A DNA stretch of 64,000 nucleotides from Ampullaceana balthica (taxonomy: Eukaryota; Mollusca; Gastropoda; Lymnaeidae): assembly GCA_944989445.1 (NCBI GenBank), contig CALYLW010000052.1, positions 1,696,142-1,760,141 of the forward strand, read 5' to 3'. The translations under genes were made by a program, and so were the position numbers. Positions 26,201 to 31,453 of this stretch are shown in pieces (positions within the stretch are counted from its first letter, which is position 1; every line of letters starts with the position of its first letter). The notes beneath the pieces are model-generated. The model searched no databases. It had not been told where the DNA came from and was given only the letters and a program-made list of their open reading frames with translations.

Positions 26201-29200
26201 AATACTGAAATAGGAGTCGGCTTATATGCGCATAAAACAAAATTTACACAAGGACAGACACAAGTGCCAATTTTCGAGCAACACATTTTCATCGCTATCT
26301 GACTCTTTATTTGGTCGTGTGTACAGAGTGCTAATATATAAATATATATATATATATACAGATGTGTCACTTCAAAGAATTTAATTTATGCTTACCTGAT
26401 AATTATAGTGAGTATGAATATTACCATGCAGAATTCATTTCCGAAGTCAAAAATAGCATAAAATTAAGAAAAATTCTTGAAATACAGAAAAATGTTAAAC
26501 TGTTTCCTTTATCTTATAGTTTCCAATTGTATTGTCGGCTTTTATGCGAGTATATACGGTAATGTCTAATGTCCATGAAACCCGTGACCAAATGTCGTCC
26601 TTCAGGTGCCCGTACCACGGAGATTACCGCGGTTATCTGGACTCTCTCGTGTCCTTCAAGTCCTGGTGTATCCTATGGGTGACCATCGGCCTCGTGCCCA
26701 TAGGTATGGTCATCCTCGTCTCAGGGGTTGACCTCAACTACGTCATGGTTTGCGGCTTTATACTGACCACTCCAAGTTTCCCACCTGCACTGATGGCCAT
26801 CTTGTGGTCAAAGACATCGGCCCTAGGTGTTATAGTTGGTGAGTGGACGACTGACGATCTTGACATCAGCCTTAGGTATTATAGTAGGTGAAGGACAACT
26901 GACGAACATGACGTCAGTCCTAGGTGTTATAGTAGGGAGTGGACAACTGACCATCTTGATGTCAGCCCTAGGTGTTATAGAAGGTGAGCGGACAACTGAC
27001 CATCATCTTTTACTGTTGTCTATAGGAAGCTTAATGGTTTTTTTTCCAAAGCGTTATAAGTAAATAAAGTTGATGGTAGAATCCATAATATGGTTATAAA
27101 GTTTAATAAAAAAAAACCTTTAAAAAATAGTTAAATAATAATCAAAATATCACCGTTATATTTAGTCAGCTGCTGAAAGCTCAAATGGCCTGAGGAAATC
27201 TATTTGAACTAGTCTCAAAGTAAATGTATCTGTGTATGTTGTACCATGCACATCTTTATTCCAAAAAGTTATTATCGAATTATCTCTCAAAGACAAACAT
27301 TCCTCTAGAATTTAATCCTCCATGAATACGAGGCTCGTGCATATTTGCCAGATCTTTTCTAGACTCCTTTTCAATACAGCTTGCTGCCCCATGATACGGA
27401 TAAACAAATCTGACCTTGTCAAAATACTTGTTGCCATGATATACATATATTGTTCGACAATCACTTCCCCCAATATTAACATGCACTTTTATTCCCTGCC
27501 TATCTCTGCCACAGGAAGTATATCTGGGCTCATGGTAACATGTACTTCTATCCCCTGCCTATCTCTGCCACAGGGGTATATCTGGGCTCATGGTAACATG
27601 TACTTCTATCCCCTGCCTATCTCTGCCACAGGGAGTATATCTGGGCTCATGGTAACATGTACTTCTATCCCCTGCCTATCTCTGCCACAGGAAGTATATC
27701 TGGGCTCGTGGGAGGTATCACTGCAAACTTCATCGCTGCCTCCACATTTGAAGGAGGTCTGGGAAACTTTCTGGTCAACACGTCCCATGATTACTCCGTG
27801 CTTGCCGGCTCGACCACAAGCTTTGGCCTGTCTTTACTGCTGACCATATTCGTTTCTCTGCTGACCAATAAGGTGAGTAGGTCACTTGGGAAATAAGATG
27901 AGCTAGTCCATATATTTCTTTAGCTTATAAGTAAGTAGGCCATTAATTTTCGTGATTATTCATGTTATAATCGTTGTGTGACATGACCGGGCGGTCTGTT
28001 GAAGAGAAGTTGGAGTAAACCAAATTATTTAAACTTGTATAAATGGGGACGAGGTGGTCGACTGGCAGCGCGCTCGACTGGCGTACCGCTGGTCACGGGT
28101 TCGAATCCATGTCAAGGCAAGGATTTGTTCCCAGGGCCTAGGGCGTCCCTGAGTCACCCAGCTCCGAATGGGTACCTAACACTAGTTAGGCGGCTTGGTA
28201 ATGCGTGGAACCCACAAAGCCGTGGCCGGTGAACGCCGCATCACTTGCCAACAGATTATCTGTCATGGTCTGTGGACGCAATTATCTTCTGCATAGAAGG
28301 AGCGTCTGTACTGATAAGATAAGGTAAGATTTAGTGTCAACAAGCAGTAAAGTTAATAACAACATAACACTTTATTTTCTTGTAACATCCACGTCTGTTC
28401 AAATAGTTTCATCAACGAATTGATTAATTTCACGCGTAATTTATTGACAGTCGTTATTCCCGCTTTTTTGTTTATTCTAATAAAATGTTTGCATTTAGAT
28501 GTGTAGAATATTAAATAGTTTAGAATTAACAAACGTAAGGCTCCCCCCACCCCCCACAACAAAAAAATAACATAAAATAAAATAATAATAATAACTTTAA
28601 TAAATTTACTATCATTTGTTTTTATCCCTTGTCTCGTGATCCCAAGTCTTTTAACCCCGAGTCTCGTATTCCTGTCTTAGATCAAGACCAACAAGGATGA
28701 AATGGTTGAGTGGCAGAAGGTCCGAGACATAGACAACCCCCTGAAACCGTGGAACGAGTTGTTCAAGGAGGAGTTCCCGGACATGAAGGATGGAGAGAAA
28801 CCGACCTATGATGAGCTGGACAAGGTCACGTGATATTTGTGTTGTTATTGTTGTTGTTGTTGTTGTTGTTAGTCCTAAAGATAGCGCTCAGGTCCTTGGT
28901 CGATTACAAAATGGCGGCTACACACAATTGACATGGAATTAATTAGAACTAAATGTAAATTTACATTGGCAAAAAAAAAGATAGATCTTTACAATATCAT
29001 TGGTTTCTAACTATCAAGGTGCCTCACATAAATTACTTCGGCTGCTAAATATATTTTAAAATAACAGGGGACAGCACCGCTGATATTATCATTGTTAAAT
29101 TATAGAAATGGGTTTGAAATACACAAAAACACTCTATTGGCCTTTTGTCATAATATGGCGGAAATATATAAATTCAACTATACGGGTCTTTTTTATCGAA

Positions 29201-31453
29201 GAATTTTATAAAAAGATTAATTAAGGATACGAGTCAAAATGTAAATTTAGGTATATTGAGAAGATAGTATCTTATCAGCTATTTGTTAATTCTTCGTTAA
29301 CTTAAGACAGATTATTGGACTTGAAAAGGGAAAAAAAAGTTTCGTAATTTTACTATGCTAACAATTTTGAGAACATAGTGATTCGCCTTTATTGATGCTG
29401 TAAAACATTGTTCCGCTAAAATGTAATCTAAAAATAGAACATTACTCATTGAGCTCTATAATGACGTTTTCCTGTTTTAGAAATGACAACCCTTATTAAA
29501 TTACATGAAACATGAAATATAGGAGAGATTTTAGTAGTCTCATATGATAACAACATATGCTTGTCTTACGTCTTACCAACAAATTACTGTCTCATGTGCT
29601 AACAAAATACTATTATCTCATGTGCTAACAACATATTCTTGTCTCATGTGCTAACAACATATCTTTGGCTTGCTGTCACAGGTGTTTCGCACGGCCAAAT
29701 TGACGGCTTACATAGGTGGCGCCATCAGCCTGGTCATTTTCATCATCGTCATCCCTGGCAGCATGGCCAGTCTGCACGTGCTGGAGAAGGAAGAGTTCAG
29801 AGCCTGGGTCATTATATTACAGGTCAGTTACTGCTCCACTCTGTCAGTCACTGCTCCACTCTGTCAGTCACTGCTCCACTCTGTCAGTCACTGCTCCACT
29901 CTGTCAGTTACTGCTCCCACTCTGTCAGTCACTGCTCCACTCTGTCAGTCACTGCTCCACTCTGTCAGTCACTGCTCCACTCTGTCAGTCACTGCTCCAC
30001 TCTTGTCAGTCACTGCTCCCCTCTGTCAGTCACTGCTCCACTCTGTCAGTCACTGCTCCACTCTGTCAGTCACTGCTCCCCTCTGTCAGTCACTGCTAAA
30101 CTCTGTTAGTCACTGCTCCGCACTTTCAGTCACTGCTCCACTCTGTCAGTAAAGTCGCCTCGTTCTGCTCCTAAAGAGCAGATTTACCAATGTCTTAATG
30201 CAGTATTAATCATTACATTTTGTTTTGTTATTCCTAAGTGTCACTAAACTCCATATAATTTTTCTGTTTTTAATCCTTTATATTTAACTCGTGGCGTCTG
30301 CTCGATGCCTTGCTTGCTTGATTGTTTGCCGAAAAAACGTTCGATCAATTTTTAACCCACTCACCCGTATGCTAGCGAGCTGAAATTTTGCAGGCAGACT
30401 CGTGCCGACGATAAAAATGACGTATCAAATTTCAGATCGATCATCTGTACTGTAATTAAATTAATGAATTTTTAGATTATCTCTATTTATCTCTGTGTAG
30501 CATGTTAATTTTTGTGCTAGAATGTCGCGGTGCGTATTATATTGAACAACCTTTTTTAATACTTTCCTGTCGAGCGGTGCGGTGCGTATTATATTGACCA
30601 TACTTTTTTAAAATATATATTCACGATCTGTAAATATAAATGCTAGTAATTTCTAGTCTGTCTCGCGGTGCGCATTTTATTAAAAATGTTTTTATAAACT
30701 TTTTCCCGTGATCAAATTTAGCAGGCAGAGTGTAGAAGTTTTTTTTATATTATAAATCCTTTATATATTTGACATAACTAAAATTTTGGATTTTTGGATT
30801 GTCGTGCGATGTGTATTATAATGAACATAAATTTAGTTATGTCTCGTAAATGAAGGATTTATAGTCAAAAAAACTTGGTTTTTTAATGGGTTTTTTTAAA
30901 AAAATTAAAATTTGACTTATTTTAACCCTAATTTTCCATTAATATATTGTTTTTCTATCGTTTATATCAAACTTGTTCTTCTAAACCCCTTGCCCAACAT
31001 CAAGTTTTTCTATAGTTGATATCAAGTTTCCTTTTCTACCCCCCCTCCCCAACACCAAGTCTTTCTAGTTTGTTCTTCAAACCACCCCCCCCCCACCCAC
31101 ACACACACACACATTAAGTTTTTCTATCGTTGATTTCAAATTTGCTCTCCTCCCCCCCTCCCCCCCCCAACATGACGTTTTTCTATCATTGATATCAAGT
31201 TTGTTCTTCTCCCCCCCCCCACCCCCCGGCCCGCCCACAGGCCTGGGCCTTCATAATGGCCGGTGTCGTCATCATCGTTGCCCCGGTGGAGGAAATAATC
31301 GTCATCTTCCGGCAGATTCGCATCAACATGAAAACCGGCATCCGGTCCGCGCAGTTCACATGCGACGGCAAGGGAAATAACAGCATCCAAGACGATGGAG
31401 CAGGAGTTAATTTAGTTCCCTTCAATTCAGATACCAACAACGTTAATGCATAA
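2135..31453 (+). CDS. DUR3-like: DUR3-type urea/solute symporter (SSS family), 11 exons, 5' partial
   Basis: Gene-level entry. Exons are 2135-2251, 2732-2904, 13809-14004, 16602-16870, 22823-22988, 25127-25333, 26606-26838, 27691-27872, 28681-28824, 29682-29822 and 31241-31453. All introns are GT-AG and phases agree throughout, giving about 679 residues plus stop. Seen directly: the spliced protein follows plant DUR3 segment by segment (GxxGxFWY near the start, [33 protein letters not shown], then a C-terminal pair of membrane helices). Known for the family: DUR3 proteins are multi-pass plasma-membrane symporters that take up urea, and in yeast also polyamines, with a coupling ion. Substrate here is inference. 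About 110-120 N-terminal residues are upstream of the window. Exon 2 has a one-base frame disruption, so the gene may be non-functional unless this is a sequencing error. Confidence 0.88.
2347..2578. repeat. (CATC)n / CAATCCATC microsatellite in intron 1
   Basis: CATCCATC tetranucleotide tract with interspersed CAATC and CACC variants, about 230 bp. Overlapping frames coding for 'HPSIHPS' are artefacts of the repeat. Nothing else is visible in intron 1 (2252-2731). Confidence 0.95.
2732..2904 (+). CDS. DUR3-like: DUR3-like exon 2, with one-base frameshift
   Basis: Acceptor TTTCACAG ends at 2731; donor TTTG|GTCAGT follows 2904. The start reads VIHARFG in phase with exon 1. The rest ([20 protein letters not shown] onward) reads in the next frame. 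The exon is 173 bp where 172 would keep both phases. The extra base falls in or beside the GGG at about 2750-2752. It encodes a helix-loop-helix of the transporter core. The last bases of this exon seed a ~37-bp tandem repeat in the intron. Confidence 0.82.
2892..3110 (+). repeat. ~37-bp tandem repeat seeded by the exon 2 donor
   Basis: Units begin GCTACCTTGTTTGGTCAGTT at 2892, about 2967, 3004 and 3041, with degenerate units at 2929 and 3087. The first 13 bases of unit 1 are exon 2 coding sequence and the GT is its donor. Three later units keep an intact TTTG|GTCAGTT junction. Confidence 0.88.
3111..4599. other. Intron 2, left part: no gene seen
   Basis: A degenerate ~29-bp motif (TTCTGTCCCACCAATACTA type) lies at 3721-3830. 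Three copies of AAATGAAATGCAAACCGCCC lie at 3833-3915. A GC-richer stretch at 3960-4300 has short open frames on both strands, but none resembles a known protein and no splice-consistent exon for gene 1 is needed there. Confidence 0.6.
4600..5020. repeat. 70-bp tandem repeat
   Basis: Six copies of a unit containing TAGAAGATGTCTGTCTGATA and AACATATGCATAATAATG, at a 70-bp spacing (for example 4681, 4751, 4821). Copies differ by a few substitutions; the last is shortened. Confidence 0.92.
5130..5240. repeat. 37-bp tandem repeat
   Basis: Three copies of TTTGGCTATCATATACACTC plus a variable tail. The motif is related to the 35-bp array that resumes at 5405 on the other side of the MITE insertion. 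Confidence 0.85.
5241..5404. mobile_element. hAT-like MITE, 164 bp, with 8-bp target-site duplication
   Basis: Left end CAGAGGCGTAAC, right end GTTACGCCACTC (imperfect inverted repeat). Flanks are ATCATATG (5233-5240) and ATCATGTG (5405-5412), an 8-bp duplication with one mismatch. The right flank is simply the continuing tandem-repeat unit, so the element inserted into an existing array. An 8-bp duplication is typical of hAT transposons. Confidence 0.7.
5405..6045. repeat. 35-bp minisatellite, about 18 copies
   Basis: The unit reads CATCAATTGGGCTATCATAT then SAACTCAATCATACA. The main variable site is TCAAC versus TGAAC. The three-frame open reading ([12 protein letters not shown]) is a repeat artefact. 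Confidence 0.95.
6046..6997. other. Intron 2: unique sequence, no feature recognised
   Basis: Non-repetitive. The GC content is higher at 6550-6930 and short open frames exist on both strands, but without homology or splice signals that fit a gene. It could contain regulatory sequence; no evidence either way. Confidence 0.5.
6998..7800. mobile_element. Nest of hAT-derived transposon fragments
   Basis: Outer ends carry TAGGGTTGTCAATATT (about 6998) and matching GGTACCCGGG blocks near 7030-7065 and 7760-7795. At 7465-7529 the reverse strand reads CAAGGGTCTCCAAACTACGG followed by GCCCGCAGGCC, a classic terminus of hAT elements. An inner 195-bp segment (7538-7732) is flanked by identical ATATAGAC octamers and has weak inverted ends (ATGGCCAAAC / gtatggccac). 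Confidence 0.6.
7797..9060. repeat. 21-bp minisatellite, about 60 copies
   Basis: The unit is CCTCAGACTGACACATCACC with variants ACACCC, AAACCTTAGACTG and AATTCAGATTG. The core (8207-8600) is homogeneous; flanks are diverged. Open frames on the minus strand (CQSEVVM repeats) reflect the 21-bp period. Confidence 0.95.
9085..9895. repeat. 40-bp minisatellite, about 20 copies
   Basis: The unit is CTGTCTCAGAGTGCTACATC plus CAACCAATGACCACACCACC. The main variant is ACACCAC versus ACTACAC. It adjoins the 21-bp array without unique sequence between. Confidence 0.95.
9896..11338. other. Intron 2: mostly unique; short (TTTAAGTTTA)n at 10680-10785
   Basis: Only a 10-11-bp AT-rich tandem repeat (TTTATTTAAG) at 10680-10785 stands out. 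No ORF, RNA or transposon end recognised in the rest. Confidence 0.6.
11339..12512. repeat. 16-bp minisatellite, ~73 copies, with ~462-bp higher-order duplication
   Basis: The unit is GACACACCAACCCATT with variants CCCACT, CCAACT and ACAAACC. The block ending at 11904 is repeated ending at 12366, giving a ~462-bp higher-order period. Because 3x16=48, frames stay open and give long spurious minus-strand ORFs (up to 443 codons). Confidence 0.95.
12513..13379. other. Intron 2, right part: no feature recognised
   Basis: Unique sequence. A GC-richer patch at 12560-12770 has short ORFs on both strands without recognisable homology. Confidence 0.5.
13380..13745. repeat. 35-bp tandem repeat upstream of exon 3
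   Basis: About ten copies of CCCCTCAGATCCCAGTGTTA plus AACCAGTAAGAACAT. The array ends about 60 bp before the exon 3 acceptor. Each unit contains a pyrimidine-CAG and a GTAAGA, so it carries acceptor- and donor-like strings. Confidence 0.92.
13809..14004 (+). CDS. DUR3-like: DUR3-like exon 3
   Basis: Acceptor CTACCAG ends at 13808; donor AGAG|GTTAGA follows 14004; phase 1 to 2. It encodes [20 protein letters not shown], one hydrophobic helix ([19 protein letters not shown]) and an acidic extramembrane loop through [14 protein letters not shown]. In plant DUR3 the equivalent reads GGLKATFLASYVHSVIVHV followed by a variable loop. The preceding intron is about 10.9 kb, the longest in the gene. 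Confidence 0.87.
14250..16601 (+). repeat. 30-bp minisatellite running into the exon 4 acceptor (~78 copies)
   Basis: The unit is ATGAGTTATGTAATCTATGT then TTGTTCTGTC. Copies at 14250-14530 are degenerate, and the array is most uniform nearer the exon. A 778-bp block is duplicated (14802 and 15580 are equivalent). Two units (acceptor AG at 14863 and 15641) keep TGTCCTGACAG|GAGTTA, matching the real exon 4 junction at 16601 (TGTCCTGACAG|GAGTTA). The plus frame encodes a repeating decapeptide [10 protein letters not shown] that is in frame with exon 4. Confidence 0.93.
16602..16870 (+). CDS. DUR3-like: DUR3-like exon 4, transporter core
   Basis: Acceptor CCTGACAG ends at 16601; donor CCAAG|GTGAAG follows 16870; phase 2 to 1. 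It encodes [17 protein letters not shown], the DUR3 hallmark [18 protein letters not shown], and a helix with [20 protein letters not shown]. The acceptor lies inside the last unit of a 30-bp minisatellite. The array upstream is open in the same frame, so the reading frame extends leftward to 15580 without a stop. The true exon start is set by homology and by phase with exon 3. Confidence 0.9.
16871..18200. other. Intron 4, left part: one 75-bp direct duplication
   Basis: AACCAATAGAGATTGAAAGA and the following ~55 bp occur twice, at about 17357 and 17432. Short TGTTAAACATCTA repeats lie at 17895-17960. No gene recognised. Confidence 0.6.
18208..18250 (-). mobile_element. Reverse-strand fragment of the LINE/SINE 3' tail
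   Basis: CTTCTATACAGAAGAT preceded by CAGACG is the reverse complement of the tail found at 1552 and 28270. Only the tail is recognisable here. Confidence 0.5.
18365..18828 (+). mobile_element. MITE-like dispersed repeat, dimer unit 1
   Basis: Same family and orientation as the copies at 119 and 617: begins TATAAATCCTTTATGTA and ends TTAATATAAAGGATTTA. Confidence 0.75.
18861..19337 (+). mobile_element. MITE-like dispersed repeat, dimer unit 2
   Basis: Second head-to-tail copy, about 30 bp after the first. It contains short expansions (CAAG)n and (GGTC)n near the right end. Confidence 0.75.
19575..20265. repeat. 34-bp minisatellite, about 20 copies
   Basis: The unit is TGAAGGCCTTCTTGAAACCT plus TGACCTTGTGTCTG. 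Each contains the palindrome GAAGGCCTTC. The block from 19640 partly repeats from 19945. Minus-strand ORFs ([13 protein letters not shown]) are artefacts. Confidence 0.95.
20399..20897. repeat. 31-bp minisatellite, about 16 copies
   Basis: The unit is GTGTTGAGTTGTGCCATAGA plus TAGGCACCCAA. Two alternating variants, TGTGCCATA and TGCGCCTTA, are intermixed. Confidence 0.95.
20898..21517. other. Intron 4: no feature recognised
   Basis: Unique AT-rich sequence; a short direct repeat TTTTGACAGCTCATATTTT near 21355-21410. Confidence 0.5.
21518..22195. repeat. 24-bp minisatellite, about 28 copies
   Basis: The unit is GTGTTGAAAGTGTCAAGTTT plus AGCG. Variants are TATCAAG, GTGAAG, GCAAT and an inserted TG; variant blocks recur at 21840 and 22050. 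Confidence 0.95.
22365..22822 (+). repeat. 36-bp tandem repeat grading into the exon 5 acceptor
   Basis: Seven good copies of ACATCTAAAGTCATATATAA plus AGCACATGGTAAAGTA at 22365-22620. More degenerate AAGTCACATCT-type copies continue up to the acceptor TTCTTGCAG at 22822. Confidence 0.85.
22823..22988 (+). CDS. DUR3-like: DUR3-like exon 5, sodium-site helix
   Basis: Acceptor TTCTTGCAG ends at 22822; donor TCAA|GTAAGT follows 22988; phase 1 to 2. It encodes [20 protein letters not shown] and then [18 protein letters not shown] followed by [14 protein letters not shown]. The SSGSGE...SS...YDIY block aligns with [20 protein letters not shown] of plant DUR3. In SSS transporters this helix contributes serine/threonine ligands of the sodium site. 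Confidence 0.9.
23230..23420. repeat. 18-bp minisatellite, about 10 copies
   Basis: The unit is CAATGTGGATATATCAAA with few variants. Open frames on both strands are due to the 18-bp period. Confidence 0.95.
23421..24280. other. Intron 5: unique sequence, no feature recognised
   Basis: Non-repetitive; 23730-24070 is relatively complex and GC-balanced, which could reflect regulatory or conserved sequence, but nothing specific can be named. Confidence 0.45.
24281..24730. mobile_element. Possible mobile-element remnant with internal ~120-bp repeats
   Basis: Begins TACTAGCTGATATACCCGGC, an opening similar to the elements at 43449 (ACTAGCAAAAGACCCGCG) and 59661 (TACTAGTGTATCACCCGT). It is followed by three related blocks containing AATGGGATCCC, AAATCCCTTTCCCC and CATATGATTCCACA. 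No coding region seen. Confidence 0.45.
25127..25333 (+). CDS. DUR3-like: DUR3-like exon 6, cysteine-rich cytosolic loop
   Basis: Acceptor GTCCACAG ends at 25126; donor ACAT|GTAGGT follows 25333; phase 2 to 2. It encodes a soluble insertion with GHCVLCGE, then [13 protein letters not shown] and a basic tail [16 protein letters not shown]. With CPYHGDY at the start of exon 7 there are seven cysteines and a histidine, arranged as CxxC pairs. This suggests metal binding, which is inference. Plant DUR3 has no such insertion at this place. Confidence 0.83.
25334..26095 (+). repeat. ~20-bp tandem repeat starting at the exon 6 donor
   Basis: Begins exactly at the exon 6 donor with GTAGGTTTGGAGGT. 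The unit is GTAGGTTTGGAGGTGTAGAT, about 38 copies. Unlike the other arrays it is full of single-base gains and losses, such as GGGTTTTGG and TAGTTTGG, which looks like uncorrected long-read consensus. Confidence 0.9.
26157..26559. mobile_element. MITE with ~25-bp terminal inverted repeats
   Basis: Left end CCGTATATACTCGCATATAA, right end (reverse complement) CCGTATATACTCGCATAAAA; 23 of the first 25 bases match. The interior is AT-rich and non-coding, with a TATATA tract at 26333. The right end is about 46 bp before the exon 7 acceptor, so it overlaps the likely branch-point zone. Confidence 0.8.
26606..26838 (+). CDS. DUR3-like: DUR3-like exon 7, two membrane helices
   Basis: Acceptor TCCTTCAG ends at 26605; donor AGTTG|GTGAGT follows 26838; phase 2 to 1. 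It encodes [14 protein letters not shown], a helix in [39 protein letters not shown] and [17 protein letters not shown]. The '[13 protein letters not shown]' end matches LWSKANAFGAILG of plant DUR3. The last 19 bases of the exon, with the donor, are repeated four times in the intron. Confidence 0.9.
26820..27012 (+). repeat. 48-49-bp tandem repeat made from the exon 7 end and donor
   Basis: Copies start at 26820 (the real exon end), 26869, 26917 and 26965 with GCCCTAGGTGTTATAG. The donor is GGTGAGT in copy 1, GGTGAAG in copy 2, destroyed (GGGAGT) in copy 3 and GGTGAGC in copy 4. Confidence 0.9.
27483..27715 (+). repeat. 58-59-bp tandem repeat made from the exon 8 acceptor
   Basis: Four copies of CCTATCTCTGCCACAG followed by GAAGTATATCTGGGCTC. 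The AG positions are 27514, 27573, 27631 and the real one at 27690. The three upstream copies read CTCATG|GTAACA where the exon reads CTCGTGGGAGG, so each decoy is a 20-bp acceptor-to-donor mini-exon. Confidence 0.92.
27691..27872 (+). CDS. DUR3-like: DUR3-like exon 8
   Basis: Acceptor TCTGCCACAG ends at 27690; donor ATAAG|GTGAGT follows 27872; phase 1 to 0. It encodes [20 protein letters not shown], a loop ending [12 protein letters not shown], and a helix [17 protein letters not shown]. Three upstream copies of the acceptor plus the first ~20 exon bases lie at 27501-27650. Confidence 0.87.
28040..28335 (+). mobile_element. tRNA-derived SINE in intron 8
   Basis: The head has an A box (GTGGTCGACTGG at about 28054) and a B box (GGTTCGAATCC at 28098-28108) with tRNA-like spacing, the internal pol III promoter. 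A body follows, then the tail GGACGCAATTATCTTCTG...GATAAGATAAGG near 28273-28323. That tail is almost the same as the LINE tail at 1552-1605. Confidence 0.85.
28681..28824 (+). CDS. DUR3-like: DUR3-like exon 9, cytosolic loop
   Basis: Acceptor CTGTCTTAG ends at 28680; donor ACAAG|GTCACG follows 28824; phase 0 to 0. It encodes 48 charged residues: [20 protein letters not shown], then [20 protein letters not shown] and PTYDELDK. This corresponds to the hydrophilic linker before the last membrane helices of DUR3 proteins. A short (GTT)n tract starts about 15 bp after the donor. Confidence 0.85.
28870..29540. other. Intron 9: AT-rich, no feature recognised
   Basis: No repeats or transposon ends seen here. 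Confidence 0.5.
29541..29665. repeat. ~30-bp tandem repeat just upstream of the exon 10 acceptor
   Basis: Four copies of TCTCATGTGCTAACAACATA or close variants, ending about 20 bp before the acceptor at 29681. Confidence 0.8.
29682..29822 (+). CDS. DUR3-like: DUR3-like exon 10, penultimate helix
   Basis: Acceptor GCTGTCACAG ends at 29681; donor TACAG|GTCAGT follows 29822; phase 0 to 0. It encodes VFRTAKLTA, the helix [20 protein letters not shown], and [18 protein letters not shown] 20-bp tandem repeat begins exactly at the donor and keeps the frame open for about 110 further codons, so naive ORF calling would over-extend this exon. Confidence 0.88.
29823..30155 (+). repeat. 20-bp tandem repeat starting at the exon 10 donor
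   Basis: About 16 copies of GTCAGTCACTGCTCCACTCT. The first unit is the donor itself (CAG|GTCAGT), so every unit carries a possible GTCAGT donor. Confidence 0.93.
30271..30865 (-). mobile_element. MITE-like dispersed repeat, reverse orientation, diverged
   Basis: Starts TAATCCTTTATATTTAACTC and ends GAAGGATTTATAG. It contains CGGTGCGTATTATATTGA motifs, the reverse complement of the ATAATACGCACCG subrepeats, and CTGAAATTTTGCAGGC. Confidence 0.7.
30945..31240 (+). repeat. ~55-65-bp degenerate repeat forming the exon 11 pyrimidine tract
   Basis: Four to five copies of AAGTTTTTCTATCGTTGATA followed by TCAAGTTTGTTCTTC and a C-rich run. The last copy's C-run is the polypyrimidine tract of the exon 11 acceptor. 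Confidence 0.82.
31241..31453 (+). CDS. DUR3-like: DUR3-like last exon and stop codon
   Basis: Acceptor CCGCCCACAG ends at 31240. The exon encodes the final helix [20 protein letters not shown], a basic segment [11 protein letters not shown] and a hydrophilic tail ending in SDTNNVNA, with TAA at 31451-31453. The pattern (helix, then VESWDTI-like polar segment) matches the DUR3 C-terminus. The polypyrimidine tract before the acceptor is part of a degenerate ~55-65-bp tandem repeat. Confidence 0.88.
   Translation, partial: AWAFIMAGVVIIVAPVEEIIVIFRQIRINMKTGIRSAQFTCDGKGNNSIQDDGAGVNLVPFNSDTNNVNA

Noticed and set aside
29823..30152. Extension of exon 10 into [15 protein letters not shown] repeats
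   Set aside because: The phase-0 donor at 29822 joins precisely to exon 11, which completes the DUR3 C-terminus; the extension is a repeat artefact.
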